A stretch of DNA of 64,000 nt from Citrobacter sp. Marseille-Q6884 (lineage in GTDB: Bacteria; Pseudomonadota; Gammaproteobacteria; Enterobacterales; Enterobacteriaceae). The notes beneath the pieces were generated by a model. That model worked only from the letters and a program-made list of their open reading frames with translations, had not been told where the DNA came from and did not search any database. Below, one piece after another: positions 34,474 to 43,759 of the stretch (position 1 is its first letter; each line of letters opens with the position of its first letter). A program made the position numbers and the translations under genes. Location of the stretch: the NCBI RefSeq assembly GCF_945906775.1, contig NZ_CAMDRE010000001.1:3118371-3182370 (forward strand). Direction: 5' to 3'.

Positions 34474-34602
34474 AATGCTTTTTACAAAAACAATGCCTTA
34501 AATCCATGAAAGTAATGAGAAATGTAGGGGTAATGGTGTGTGAAATTCACCGGGGGCGTCATCAACTCCCGGTGATATCATCAAAGTGTGCGGAGGGGGA
34601 AA

Positions 34603-35241
34603 TCAGGAATCTTTAAGCAGTTCTGGCCACAGCCGTAAGGTTGTACGGGTTATCTGCATCAGTTTTTCGAACGATGCGCCTTCGCGGGCGCTAATCGACA
34701 TCCCTTGTAATATACAGTTCAGGAATTCAGCCAGCTTTTGTGCATCACAGTGCGCTGGAATTTCGCCATGTTCCTGCCGTTGGTGAAGAAACTGAGCAAG
34801 CGTCTGCTCTTGCATGGCGTGCCGGGATTTAACTGTATGCGCAATTTCGCGGGAGGAGGCGGCAAGCGTCGCGGAGGTGTTAATCATAAAACATCCTGCC
34901 GGGGTGTCCTCGCTGGTGAAACAGGTTGCGATTGCCGTGAAATAGTCCTCCAGTGCGGATTCAAGACTTTTCTCTTCACAAAACAACTGCGCTTCGTGTT
35001 TTGCCGCGAATCGGCTGATGTAGCGGTCCAGCACGGCGCGAAATAATCCTTCTTTATTGGTAAATTCCGCATAGAGCGTGGGGGCTTTAGCTCCGGTTGC
35101 TTCCACAAGGTCGGAAAGCGATGTCGCTTCGTACCCGTGCTGCCAGAAGAGTGTCATGGCCTTATCAAGCGCGGCTTCCCTGTCGAACACTTTCGGTCGG
35201 CCACGGCTTTTTTTTGCACAACCTGTCGTTTCAGTTGTCAT
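34603..35241 (-). CDS. comR: ComR, TetR-family copper-responsive repressor of bhsA
   Basis: 212 residues from the ATG at 35241; a longer frame exists upstream but would run into the shared promoter. TetR-type helix-turn-helix at the N-terminus (ATSLSDLVEATGAKAPTLYAEF, residues about 42-63, here shown in two overlapping pieces of the family pattern). In E. coli ComR represses bhsA (comC), an outer-membrane protein that lowers copper permeability, and copper relieves repression. It is divergent from bhsA with 241 bases between the starts. Confidence 0.94.
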   Translation of the reverse strand: MTTETTGCAKKSRGRPKVFDREAALDKAMTLFWQHGYEATSLSDLVEATGAKAPTLYAEFTNKEGLFRAVLDRYISRFAAKHEAQLFCEEKSLESALEDYFTAIATCFTSEDTPAGCFMINTSATLAASSREIAHTVKSRHAMQEQTLAQFLHQRQEHGEIPAHCDAQKLAEFLNCILQGMSISAREGASFEKLMQITRTTLRLWPELLKDS

Positions 35242-35368
35242 GATGCCGTTGTACCTGGTTGGGTTTATTGAACAACCATTATAAAAATATTTACCCTCAC
35301 TCTCCAGCGGATTCACGATAAAAATAATTGGTTGCTATTGATATGAAAAATAAGGCCTTTGCATTTTA

Positions 35369-35384
35369 TATAACGATCATTATA
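35369..35384. promoter_or_regulatory. ComR operator candidate between comR and bhsA
   Basis: TATAACGATCATTATA, a 16-base near-palindrome (one mismatched pair), just upstream of the bhsA promoter candidate. TetR-family operators are typically of this size and symmetry. Assignment to ComR is inference. Confidence 0.5.
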
Positions 35385-35391
35385 AAAAATG

Positions 35392-35421
35392 TTGACGTGT
35401 GACGCAGATCACATCTATGAT
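35392..35421 (+). promoter_or_regulatory. bhsA promoter candidate with CRP-like palindrome in the spacer
   Basis: TTGACG (35392-35397) and TATGAT (35416-35421), 18 bases apart, match sigma-70 -35/-10 hexamers. The spacer contains TGTGACGCAGATCACA (35398-35413), a perfect match to the CRP core TGTGA-N6-TCACA. At this place a bound CRP would block RNA polymerase or serve another start site downstream. Confidence 0.6.
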
Positions 35422-35482
35422 TTACCTATCGATCGTTAAGTTAATGCTTGCGACATACATTCATCTGCCAAAGGTTACCATT

Positions 35483-35740
35483 ATGAAAAACGTAAAAACG
35501 CTCCTTCTTGCTACCGTCCTGAGCTCTCTTTCATTCGCCAGCTTTGCAGCTGTTGAAGTTCAGGCAACACCTGCAGGCCAACAGAAAGTCGGTATTATTT
35601 CTGCTAATGCTGGGACCAACTTAGGTTCTCTGGAAGATCAACTGGCGCAGAAAGCTGATGAGATGGGTGCGAAATCATTCCGCATTACTTCCGTTACCGG
35701 TCCTAACACCCTTCACGGAACGGCTGTTATCTACAAATAA
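35483..35740 (+). CDS. bhsA: BhsA (ComC), small stress-induced outer-membrane/periplasmic protein
   Basis: 85 residues from the ATG at 35483, same as E. coli BhsA. Signal peptide of 22 residues (SFASFA), then a YhcN/DUF1471 domain of about 60 residues (QQKVGIISANAGTNLGSLED). In E. coli it is induced by copper through ComR and by several other stresses, and reduces copper influx and biofilm formation. Upstream region carries a ComR operator candidate and a CRP-like site. Confidence 0.95.
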   Translation: MKNVKTLLLATVLSSLSFASFAAVEVQATPAGQQKVGIISANAGTNLGSLEDQLAQKADEMGAKSFRITSVTGPNTLHGTAVIYK

Positions 35741-35775
35741 GTTTTAACCCATCGCAATGCCACTGCGAGTTAAAT

Positions 35776-35816
35776 AAAAAGCCCCGCTGAATAACAACAT
35801 TCAGCGGGGCTTTTTT
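35776..35816. terminator. Bidirectional terminator between bhsA and ldtC
   Basis: Long stem AAAAGCCCCGCTGAAT / ATTCAGCGGGGCTTTT with a 6-base loop, A-run on the left and T-run on the right. Serves both convergent genes. Confidence 0.95.
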
Positions 35817-35827
35817 ATCGGTTAAAT

Positions 35828-36790
35828 TTACAGTGTTTGCTGAGTGACGTCCTGATGACGAGTCACGTCTACGGGCATTCCAGAGCGCAGTTCCATTGCG
35901 TGTTCCATTACCTCGGTATCCGTTTGCGCTGCATTTTTGAAGTTCTGCATTGACGCGTTCAGCACGATTGGCAGCAGCTGCGGGTCATCATTAATTTTTT
36001 CTGATAGTGGCTGGTGAACTTCAACCAGACGCACACCGTCAGGTTCCACAGATGCTTTGATCGGGGTGTTGATAATATTGACTTTGGTTCCTGGCGTGAC
36101 CTGACGGAACAAGGTTTCAATATCACCATCACGCAGGCGAATACAGCCTGAACTGACACGCATACCAATGCCAAAATCGGCGTTGGTACCGTGCAACAAA
36201 TAGACGCCGCCGTAAGCTGCCAGGCGAATAGCGTGATGGCCCATCGGGTTATCCGGTCCGGCAGGCACAACGGCAGGGAGGTCTATACCCTGTGCTTTAT
36301 AACGAGCACGGATGTTCGCGGTTGGCGTCCAGGTAGGATTGGCGCGTTTGTCTGAAATGGTGGTCACCATGGTCGGTGTCAGGGTGTCACCACCTAACTG
36401 GCCGATCCCAATGGGATAGACGGTCACCGAATTTTTACCCGGATGGTAGTAATAAAGACGCAATTCGGCGAGGTTAATCACAATCCCTTCGCGCGGCGCG
36501 TCTGGTAGCAGCGTTTGTAGCGGAATCGTCAACACGCTACCCGCGCGCGGTACGAAAGGATCGACGCCGGGATTAGCCTGAAGCAGCGCCAAAAATCCCA
36601 CGTTGTATTTTTTCGCAATCGCTTCCAGTGAGCCCCCGTTGTTTTCGACAACGTGAACCGTGTTTTTACCCACGACCTTGCTTCCGGGAGGAGGCAACGG
36701 CCAGGTATTTGCCTGCGCAGGAAGTGCCAGCGCCAGGGTCGCGGCAAGCGTAAAAAACGAGAGCCAGCGAGAGAGTCGCGTATTTGTCAT
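35828..36790 (-). CDS. ldtC: LdtC (YcfS), L,D-transpeptidase
   Basis: 320 residues from the ATG at 36790, the E. coli length. Signal peptide of about 27 residues (ending PAQA), LysM-like region (HVVENNGGSLEAIAKKYNVG, about 47-66), then YkuD domain with catalytic His200 (LLHGTNADFG) and Cys216 (SSGCIRLRDG). It cross-links Braun lipoprotein to peptidoglycan in the periplasm. It is a paralog of ldtA at 13.5 kb. Separated from mfd by 183 bases containing a REP-like palindrome. Confidence 0.96.
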   Translation of the reverse strand: MTNTRLSRWLSFFTLAATLALALPAQANTWPLPPPGSKVVGKNTVHVVENNGGSLEAIAKKYNVGFLALLQANPGVDPFVPRAGSVLTIPLQTLLPDAPREGIVINLAELRLYYYHPGKNSVTVYPIGIGQLGGDTLTPTMVTTISDKRANPTWTPTANIRARYKAQGIDLPAVVPAGPDNPMGHHAIRLAAYGGVYLLHGTNADFGIGMRVSSGCIRLRDGDIETLFRQVTPGTKVNIINTPIKASVEPDGVRLVEVHQPLSEKINDDPQLLPIVLNASMQNFKNAAQTDTEVMEHAMELRSGMPVDVTRHQDVTQQTL

Positions 36791-36934
36791 TATCACCACA
36801 AATCAAAAGGTTATTATAAAAACTAATCAATTGGGCATTATGAAGGGTTGATGTGTTTTGAAGTGCAGGGGAAGTGCAAAGTGTTGTAAATTTCAACAGG
36901 AAAGGTGGGCGAGCCTGACATTAACAGCTGAGTA

Positions 36935-36966
36935 TGCCGGGTAAGGCGTTGCACCATAACCCGGCA
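36935..36966. repeat. REP-like palindrome between mfd and ldtC
   Basis: TGCCGGGT / ACCCGGCA arms of 8 bp around a 16-base loop containing GCGTT. Followed by a second GCATCCGGC half. Consistent with a REP unit just after mfd; no T-run. Confidence 0.6.
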
Positions 36967-36973
36967 TCCGGCT

Positions 36974-39900
36974 CTAGGCCACCGCGTTTTCTTCGAGCTG
37001 GCGCATAAACTGACGCACCCAGTCGATACGTGTTTTACGCTCAGCCAGATCCTGCATGAACTTCAGCCGCGTTGGACCGTCGAGGCGGAAATGCTGCGGT
37101 TGCTTTTGCAGTAAACCAATCAGCCAGACCGGGTTGACGTGGTTTTTCTCTGCAAATTCAATCGTGCCACCTTTTTCATTGCCTTCAAGTTTCCTGATGC
37201 CCAGTTTTTGCGCCTGCTGGCGTAAACGGGCAATGTCCAGCAATGTACGGGCCGGGTCGGGGAGCAGACCAAAACGGTCTATCAGCTCGACCTTAATTTC
37301 CTCCAGCTCATTTTCATTCTTCGCGCTGGCGATGCGTTTATAGAACGACAGGCGCGTATTAACATCCGGAATGTAGTTGTCAGGTAACAATGACGGCATC
37401 CGCAGTTCAACTTCGGTTTGTTGACTGGTGAGATCTTCCAGCGACGGTTCACGCCCCGCTTTGAGCGCATCAACCGCGTTTTCCAGGAGCTCCATATACA
37501 ACGAGAAACCGATGGTTTCCATGGAGCCGCTCTGATCTTCTCCCAGCAGTTCCCCCGCGCCACGAATTTCGAGGTCATGGGTTGCCAGGGCAAATCCTGC
37601 GCCCAGGTCTTCCAGCGATGCAATGGCTTCGAGGCGTTTCTGCGCGTCGGTGGTCATGGCTTTGGGATGCGGCGTCAACAGCCAGGCATAGGCCTGGTGA
37701 TGCGAGCGTCCGACGCGCCCACGCAACTGATGCAACTGCGCCAGGCCAAAGTGGTCTGCACGTTCAATGATAATGGTGTTAGCGGTCGGGATATCGATCC
37801 CGGTTTCAATTATCGTGGTGCACACCAGTACGTTAAAGCGCTGGTGGTGGAAATCGTTCATCACCCGTTCCAGTTCGCGCTCACGCATTTGCCCGTGGCC
37901 GATGGCAATACGCGCTTCCGGCACCAGTTCCGCCAGTCGGTCGGCGGTTTTATGAATGTTTTCAACATCGTTGAACAGATAATAGACCTGGCCGCCGCGC
38001 AGTACCTCACGCAGAATCGCCTCACGTACCACCAGATTGTCATATTCGCGGACAAACGTTTTGACCGCCAGACGGCGGGCAGGCGGGGTAGCGATGATTG
38101 ACAGATCGCGCATGCCGCTCATTGCCATATTGAGCGTACGTGGAATCGGCGTTGCGGTCAGGGTCAGAATATCGACGTCAGCTCGCATTGCTTTAATACG
38201 CTCTTTATGACGTACGCCAAACCGGTGTTCTTCATCGACGATCAGCAGACCCAAATCTTTGAGCTTCACATCGCTTTGCAGCAGTTTGTGCGTGCCGATG
38301 AGAATATCGATTTTCCCTTCAGCAACCTGCTCCAGAATTTGCGTCTGCTCTTTGGCGCTGCGAAAACGGGAAAGCATCTCAATGCGCACTGGCCAGTTGG
38401 CAAAGCGGTCACGGAAGTTGTCGAAGTGCTGCTGAGCGAGCAGGGTGGTCGGCACCAGCACGGCGACCTGTTTGTGGTTCTCTACCGCCAGGAATGCGGC
38501 GCGCATCGCCACTTCTGTTTTACCGAACCCGACATCGCCGCAGACCAGACGGTCCATGGCCAGCGGCTGACACATATCGCTGAGTACTGCGTTAATCGCC
38601 TGGGCCTGATCGGGCGTCGTTTCAAAGGGGAAGCTGTCACAAAACAGCTGGTACTGTTCACGATCGTGTTTAAAAGCAAAACCTTCTTTTGCTGCGCGTT
38701 GCGCATAAATATCTAACAGCTCGGCCGCCACATCGCGTACTTTCTCAGCGGCTTTCTGACGTGCGCGTGACCAGGCGTCGCCCCCGAGTTTATGCAGCGG
38801 CGCATTCTCCTCTGCGCCACCCGCGTAGCGGCTGATCAGATGTAAAGAGGAGACTGGCACATACAGTTTGGCGTCGTTGGCGTAGGTGAGCATCAGGTAT
38901 TCGCCCGTAATACCACCTGCTTCCAGGGTTGTCATACCCGCATAGCGACCCACACCGTGTTCAAGATGAACCACCGGCTGGCCAGGGTGCAGCTCAGCGA
39001 GGTTACGGATTAATGTGTCCGGGTTGATCGTGCGACGCGAGTCCTGACGGCGGCGCGCCACGCGCTCACCGAGAAGGTCACTTTCGCAGATCAGTGCCAG
39101 ATTCCGCTTAGTGTCGATAAACCCGTGCTCTGCCGAGCCAATCATCAGGTAACGGCCAGTCTCTACGGCTTCATCGAGGCGCAAAATGCGCTTCGGCGCA
39201 ATCTTGATACGGGCGAGAAGTTCACCGAGCGCCTCACGACGACCCTCGCTTTCAACCGAGAACACCACCGGGCCATTAAAGGCCTCGAGGAATTTGCGTA
39301 GCGCATCCAGCGGTGCTTTTTGCTGGGCCTGTACCGCCAGTTCTGGCAGCTTCTGGTATCCCAGGTTGGTATTCGCGGCTTTCTTCGGCAGGCTCTCGGT
39401 TTTAAGCTGCACGCGCGGCCAGCGTTTAAGTTCAGAGAACAGCTCATCCACGCGCAACCACAGTGATTCTGGTGGCAGAAGCGGGCGCATCGGATCGACG
39501 CCCCGGTTCTCAAAGCGTGAGAAAGTATCCGCCTGGAAGCGTTCCGCGCTGGTCTCCAGATCGCCGGTATTCACTAACAGCGTATTAGCGGGGAAGTAGC
39601 TGAACAGTGGCGGCAGCGGCTCGCTGAAAAACAGCGGTTGCCAGTATTCGATTCCGGCAGGCAGCGTACCTTTGCTGACCTGCTGATAAATATGCTCGGC
39701 GTCGCGTTTAACTTCAAAGGTATCGCGCCACTGGCTACGGAACAGCTCAATGGCCGTTTTATCCGTCGGGAATTCGTGCGCAGGCAATAAGTTAATGGCC
39801 TCGACTTCTTCCAGCGTGCGCTGAGTGTCTGTGTCAAACAGCCGCAGACTGTCGATTTCATCATCAAAGAAATCAAGACGGTAAGGGAGCTCGCTGCCCA

Positions 39901-40420
39901 TCGGGAACAGATCCAGCAGTGCGCCGCGCGTGGCATATTCACCGTGTTCCATCACCTGATCAACGTGGCGGTAACCGGCACTGTCCAGTTGCTCGCGCAG
40001 GGCGTCACGGGACAGACGCTGACCCTTTTTCATCACCAGCGCGTGACCGTGCAGATAGCTGTGCGGGCATACGCGCTGCATCAGCGTATTGACCGGTACA
40101 ATCAGCACGCCGCGCTGCATCGACGGTAGCTGATAAAGCGTTGAGAGCCGTGAGGAGATGATTTCCTGATGTGGTGAAAAACTGTCGTAAGGGAGCGTTT
40201 CCCAGTCTGCCAGGTTCATCACCATCTGATCGGTGAACTGACGTATTTCATCATGCAGGCGCAGGGCATTTTGCATGTCCGGCGCGATGAGCACCACCGG
40301 ACCAGCGTGGTGTTCGGCTATTTCTGCCACCAGCGTAGCGCAGGCGGCACCGGTAAGTTCACCTAACTGGCGCTGATCGCCAGCTTTCGCTGGGAGCGTG
40401 TAACGATGTTGTTCAGGCAT
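36974..40420 (-). CDS. mfd: Mfd, transcription-repair coupling factor
   Basis: 1148 residues, full length. N-terminal UvrB-homology region (about 1-350), RNA-polymerase interaction domain (around 470-550), SF2 translocase domain with Walker A GDVGFGKTEVA, DEEH box IVDEEHRFGVRHKE and motif VI HQLRGRVGRSHHQ, and a C-terminal TRCF domain that restrains UvrA binding. Mfd displaces RNA polymerase stalled at DNA damage and recruits UvrA. No frameshift is seen in 3.4 kb. Position between ldtC and ycfT as in E. coli. Confidence 0.98.
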   Translation of the reverse strand: MPEQHRYTLPAKAGDQRQLGELTGAACATLVAEIAEHHAGPVVLIAPDMQNALRLHDEIRQFTDQMVMNLADWETLPYDSFSPHQEIISSRLSTLYQLPSMQRGVLIVPVNTLMQRVCPHSYLHGHALVMKKGQRLSRDALREQLDSAGYRHVDQVMEHGEYATRGALLDLFPMGSELPYRLDFFDDEIDSLRLFDTDTQRTLEEVEAINLLPAHEFPTDKTAIELFRSQWRDTFEVKRDAEHIYQQVSKGTLPAGIEYWQPLFFSEPLPPLFSYFPANTLLVNTGDLETSAERFQADTFSRFENRGVDPMRPLLPPESLWLRVDELFSELKRWPRVQLKTESLPKKAANTNLGYQKLPELAVQAQQKAPLDALRKFLEAFNGPVVFSVESEGRREALGELLARIKIAPKRILRLDEAVETGRYLMIGSAEHGFIDTKRNLALICESDLLGERVARRRQDSRRTINPDTLIRNLAELHPGQPVVHLEHGVGRYAGMTTLEAGGITGEYLMLTYANDAKLYVPVSSLHLISRYAGGAEENAPLHKLGGDAWSRARQKAAEKVRDVAAELLDIYAQRAAKEGFAFKHDREQYQLFCDSFPFETTPDQAQAINAVLSDMCQPLAMDRLVCGDVGFGKTEVAMRAAFLAVENHKQVAVLVPTTLLAQQHFDNFRDRFANWPVRIEMLSRFRSAKEQTQILEQVAEGKIDILIGTHKLLQSDVKLKDLGLLIVDEEHRFGVRHKERIKAMRADVDILTLTATPIPRTLNMAMSGMRDLSIIATPPARRLAVKTFVREYDNLVVREAILREVLRGGQVYYLFNDVENIHKTADRLAELVPEARIAIGHGQMRERELERVMNDFHHQRFNVLVCTTIIETGIDIPTANTIIIERADHFGLAQLHQLRGRVGRSHHQAYAWLLTPHPKAMTTDAQKRLEAIASLEDLGAGFALATHDLEIRGAGELLGEDQSGSMETIGFSLYMELLENAVDALKAGREPSLEDLTSQQTEVELRMPSLLPDNYIPDVNTRLSFYKRIASAKNENELEEIKVELIDRFGLLPDPARTLLDIARLRQQAQKLGIRKLEGNEKGGTIEFAEKNHVNPVWLIGLLQKQPQHFRLDGPTRLKFMQDLAERKTRIDWVRQFMRQLEENAVA

Positions 40421-40539
40421 AACGGTTGTAAGGATCTCGTTTAGGTATACGTCTGATAAGCAATGTTCTTTATTATCCGTGATCGTTTCTCATAAGCAAA
40501 TTGAATCGCCCCCGAATGGGGGCAAAAAAAGTGTTGGGA

Positions 40540-41604
40540 TTAGCGGGCGTTGGTCGCGAAAGAGGGCGGGGAAAAGAGCAAATCGGCGACGGTTTTTTGT
40601 GAAATCTTCCTTACCGCAAGTCCTGTCAGCGTACAGAGCAGCAGGCAGGCGAACGGATAAATCAGCAGCAGTGTCAGTTCCATTGTCGCCGGCCATTCAG
40701 CGTGATTAATTTTAGGGATTAACGTTAAGCTGAAGAACTCAACCAGGATACGGTGGGTGGTGTAAATGGCGATGGTGTTTGCGCCAATGACGCTTAACGG
40801 ACTGGAAGCACGCATGCCAACGCGCTGCTCGAACTGATAAAACGTCTTCATGATGAGCACAATGGAAAGCAGCGAAAGGAACAGCGAAACATTTACCCAC
40901 CATGCCATGATGGACAGGATCACGCTCATCGCCACGATGATGGGGTGACGGCGCAGTGGAACCTCTTTAATCCCAATCATAAGCGTTGCGCCAAACCATG
41001 CGCCGAGACAGTACCAGGGCAGGTTACGTATTACGCTGTTCATTCCCCACCAGGGCGTCGGGAAGAAATTGATAGCGATGCTCAGTAACGCGAACAGCAC
41101 CAGCAGGGGGGACGCCCAGCGGCTGAGGATTTTGCACACAATAAAATAGACGACCAGGGCGTACAGATACCACAGGCTGGTACTGGCGGTCAGCATGCCG
41201 CGCGTAAACTCACCCACGGAGTCCGCATAGGCGGCGTTGGCGGTATGCGTCAGATCACGCTCCGGGGCTAAGCCGTCATTGAGCGCGCTTATGGCCAGCC
41301 ACTGAACTACGCCCCACAGAGCCAGCACCCAGACAATATGCCAGATCCGCTTATTCGCGCAGGTTGCCCAGGGCTCGTCGTCGATGTAGCGACGGATCAG
41401 ATACCCCGATATAAAGAAAAAGACCGGCATTCGAAACGGCGCCAGGTAGAGATTGAGGTAGATCCAGCATTTCGTCAGGAGTGGTGAAAGCGGGTGCTGA
41501 AACGTGGTGAGTTGCGGGTAAAAGGTAATGACCGAGTGGTAGATAACCACCAGACAGATGCACAACCCTTTGATTTGATTAATCCATAGTTCTTTTTTAT
41601 TCAT
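40540..41604 (-). CDS. ycfT: YcfT, acyltransferase-3 family inner-membrane protein
   Basis: 354 residues from the ATG at 41604, close to E. coli YcfT (357). About ten membrane segments; the start LWINQIKGLCICLVVIYHSV and RMPVFFFISGYLIRRY are the conserved Acyl_transf_3 motifs (catalytic-type His in YHS). The family transfers acyl groups to sugars or glycans, but no substrate is known for YcfT. Divergent from lolC across 261 bases. Confidence 0.93.
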   Translation of the reverse strand: MNKKELWINQIKGLCICLVVIYHSVITFYPQLTTFQHPLSPLLTKCWIYLNLYLAPFRMPVFFFISGYLIRRYIDDEPWATCANKRIWHIVWVLALWGVVQWLAISALNDGLAPERDLTHTANAAYADSVGEFTRGMLTASTSLWYLYALVVYFIVCKILSRWASPLLVLFALLSIAINFFPTPWWGMNSVIRNLPWYCLGAWFGATLMIGIKEVPLRRHPIIVAMSVILSIMAWWVNVSLFLSLLSIVLIMKTFYQFEQRVGMRASSPLSVIGANTIAIYTTHRILVEFFSLTLIPKINHAEWPATMELTLLLIYPFACLLLCTLTGLAVRKISQKTVADLLFSPPSFATNAR

Positions 41605-41865
41605 TGTGATGGCGTATTCCTGTTGCTTGATAGAGATTGCCATCCTGCGGTTACCGGGGGCGCCTGTAATGCGTAACCGTCTGCATTTTATTTTTTTCAG
41701 ATAAAGATCAGGATCAAACGCGGATGAGAAGAGAGATAACTTTAGAAGATTGATTTGTTTATGCTTTTCAGCGTAAAGCTGACGAACACTTACGGTTCAG
41801 TCATTTACCCATTCTGCTTTCGCTTATATACTCGTGACTTTGCTAACAGCAACCAGACGGATTTC

Positions 41866-43065
41866 ATGTATCAACCTGTCGCTCTATTCATCGGCCTGCG
41901 TTACATGCGTGGGCGTGCTGCAGATCGCTTCGGTCGCTTCGTTTCCTGGCTCTCCACCATCGGCATTACTCTTGGGGTAATGGCGCTGGTTACGGTGTTG
42001 TCGGTGATGAACGGTTTCGAGCGCGAGCTGCAAAATAACATCCTTGGCCTGATGCCTCAGGCAATTCTCTCGTCTGAGCAAGGCTCCATTAACCCACAAA
42101 AGCTACCGGAAAAAGCCGTGGTATTGAACGGTGTTAACCGTATTGCGCCGCTAACGACAGGTGATGTCGTTTTGCAAAGTGCGCGCAGTGTGGCGGTTGG
42201 CGTTATGCTGGGCATCGACCCGGCACAAAAAGATCCCCTTACGCCGTATCTGGTCAATGTGAAGCAAACAGATCTCGAACCGGGTAAGTATAATGTCATC
42301 CTGGGTGAGCAGCTTGCCGGGCAACTGGGCGTGAACCGGGGCGATCAAATCCGCGTGATGGTACCGTCTGCCAGTCAGTTTACCCCGATGGGGCGGCTGC
42401 CGAGCCAGCGCTTGTTTACGGTAATCGGTACGTTTGCCGCCAACAGCGAAGTCGATGGCTACCAGATGCTGACCAATATTCAGGACGCATCGCGACTGAT
42501 GCGCTATCCGGCCGGTAATATTACCGGCTGGCGTCTGTGGCTGAACGAGCCGTTAAAGGTTGATACGCTGAGTCAGCAAGCGCTGCCGCAGGGCACGAAG
42601 TGGCAGGACTGGCGTGAGCGTAAAGGCGAACTGTTCCAGGCTGTCCGCATGGAAAAAAACATGATGGGTCTGTTGTTGAGCCTGATCGTGGCGGTTGCGG
42701 CATTCAATATTATTACCTCGCTGGGTCTGATGGTGATGGAGAAGCAAGGCGAAGTGGCGATTTTACAAACTCAGGGGCTAACACCACGACAGATAATGAT
42801 GGTGTTTATGGTTCAGGGCGCCAGCGCCGGGATTATTGGCGCATTGTTGGGCGCGGTTCTGGGCGCATTGCTTGCCAGCCAGTTGAATAACCTGATGCCG
42901 ATCATCGGGACGTTACTGGATGGCGCGGCATTACCTGTTGCTATTGAACCCCTGCAGGTAATCGTCATTGCGCTGGTGGCGATGGCCATTGCACTGCTGT
43001 CTACGCTGTATCCTTCCTGGCGCGCTGCCGCCACTCAACCCGCTGAGGCTTTACGTTATGAATAA
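41866..43065 (+). CDS. lolC: LolC, lipoprotein-releasing ABC transporter permease
   Basis: 399 residues from the ATG at 41866, the E. coli length; the frame is open further upstream but without homology. One N-terminal membrane segment (about 22-45), a large periplasmic domain (about 50-265) and three C-terminal segments (FtsX-like, ending PAEALRYE). LolC receives LolA and LolE binds lipoproteins; with LolD they extract outer-membrane lipoproteins such as LpoB from the inner membrane. Overlaps lolD by 8 bases. Confidence 0.97.
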   Translation: MYQPVALFIGLRYMRGRAADRFGRFVSWLSTIGITLGVMALVTVLSVMNGFERELQNNILGLMPQAILSSEQGSINPQKLPEKAVVLNGVNRIAPLTTGDVVLQSARSVAVGVMLGIDPAQKDPLTPYLVNVKQTDLEPGKYNVILGEQLAGQLGVNRGDQIRVMVPSASQFTPMGRLPSQRLFTVIGTFAANSEVDGYQMLTNIQDASRLMRYPAGNITGWRLWLNEPLKVDTLSQQALPQGTKWQDWRERKGELFQAVRMEKNMMGLLLSLIVAVAAFNIITSLGLMVMEKQGEVAILQTQGLTPRQIMMVFMVQGASAGIIGALLGAVLGALLASQLNNLMPIIGTLLDGAALPVAIEPLQVIVIALVAMAIALLSTLYPSWRAAATQPAEALRYE

Positions 43066-43759
43066 GATCCTGTTGCAATGCGACAACCTGTGCAAACGCT
43101 ATCAGGAAGGCACTGTGCAAACTGATGTACTGCACAATGTCAGCTTTAGCGTCGGCGAGGGCGAAATGATGGCGATTGTCGGCAGCTCCGGCTCCGGCAA
43201 GAGTACGCTGCTGCATCTGCTGGGCGGACTGGATACGCCGACATCGGGCGATGTCATTTTTAGCGGACAGCCCATGAGCAAACTTTCGTCTGCGGCAAAA
43301 GCGGAACTGCGTAATCAGAAGCTCGGGTTTATCTACCAGTTCCACCATTTGCTGCCGGATTTCACCGCACTGGAAAACGTGGCGATGCCGTTGCTGATCG
43401 GTAAGAAGAAACCGGCAGAAATTACCGAGCGTGCCCGCGAGATGCTGAAGGCGGTGGGGCTGGATCATCGTGCCAGCCATCGCCCGTCTGAGCTTTCAGG
43501 CGGTGAGCGCCAGCGTGTAGCTATCGCACGCGCGCTGGTCAATAACCCGCGTCTGGTGTTGGCGGATGAACCAACCGGTAACCTGGATGCGCGCAACGCT
43601 GACAGCATTTTCGAACTTCTGGGTGAACTGAATCGTTCTCAGGGCACGGCATTTCTGGTCGTGACACACGATCTGCAACTGGCGAAGCGCATGAGTCGCC
43701 AGCTTGAAATGCGCGACGGTCGCCTGACGGCCGAACTGAGCCTGATGGGAGCAGAGTAA
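43058..43759 (+). CDS. lolD: LolD, lipoprotein-releasing ABC transporter ATPase
   Basis: 233 residues from the ATG at 43058. ABC ATPase with Walker A GSSGSGKST (residues 42-50), the LolD-type stretch LGFIYQFHHLLPDFTALENV, signature LSGGERQRVA, Walker B LVLADEP and switch His in VVTHDLQLA. Powers LolCDE. Its 3' end shares one base with lolE. Confidence 0.97.
   Translation: MNKILLQCDNLCKRYQEGTVQTDVLHNVSFSVGEGEMMAIVGSSGSGKSTLLHLLGGLDTPTSGDVIFSGQPMSKLSSAAKAELRNQKLGFIYQFHHLLPDFTALENVAMPLLIGKKKPAEITERAREMLKAVGLDHRASHRPSELSGGERQRVAIARALVNNPRLVLADEPTGNLDARNADSIFELLGELNRSQGTAFLVVTHDLQLAKRMSRQLEMRDGRLTAELSLMGAE

Noticed and set aside
40509..40531. Hairpin GCCCCC-GAAT-GGGGGC followed by As after ycfT
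   Set aside because: The A-run lies on the wrong side for a terminator of the minus-strand ycfT transcript, and on the plus strand there is no gene to end. Left unassigned.
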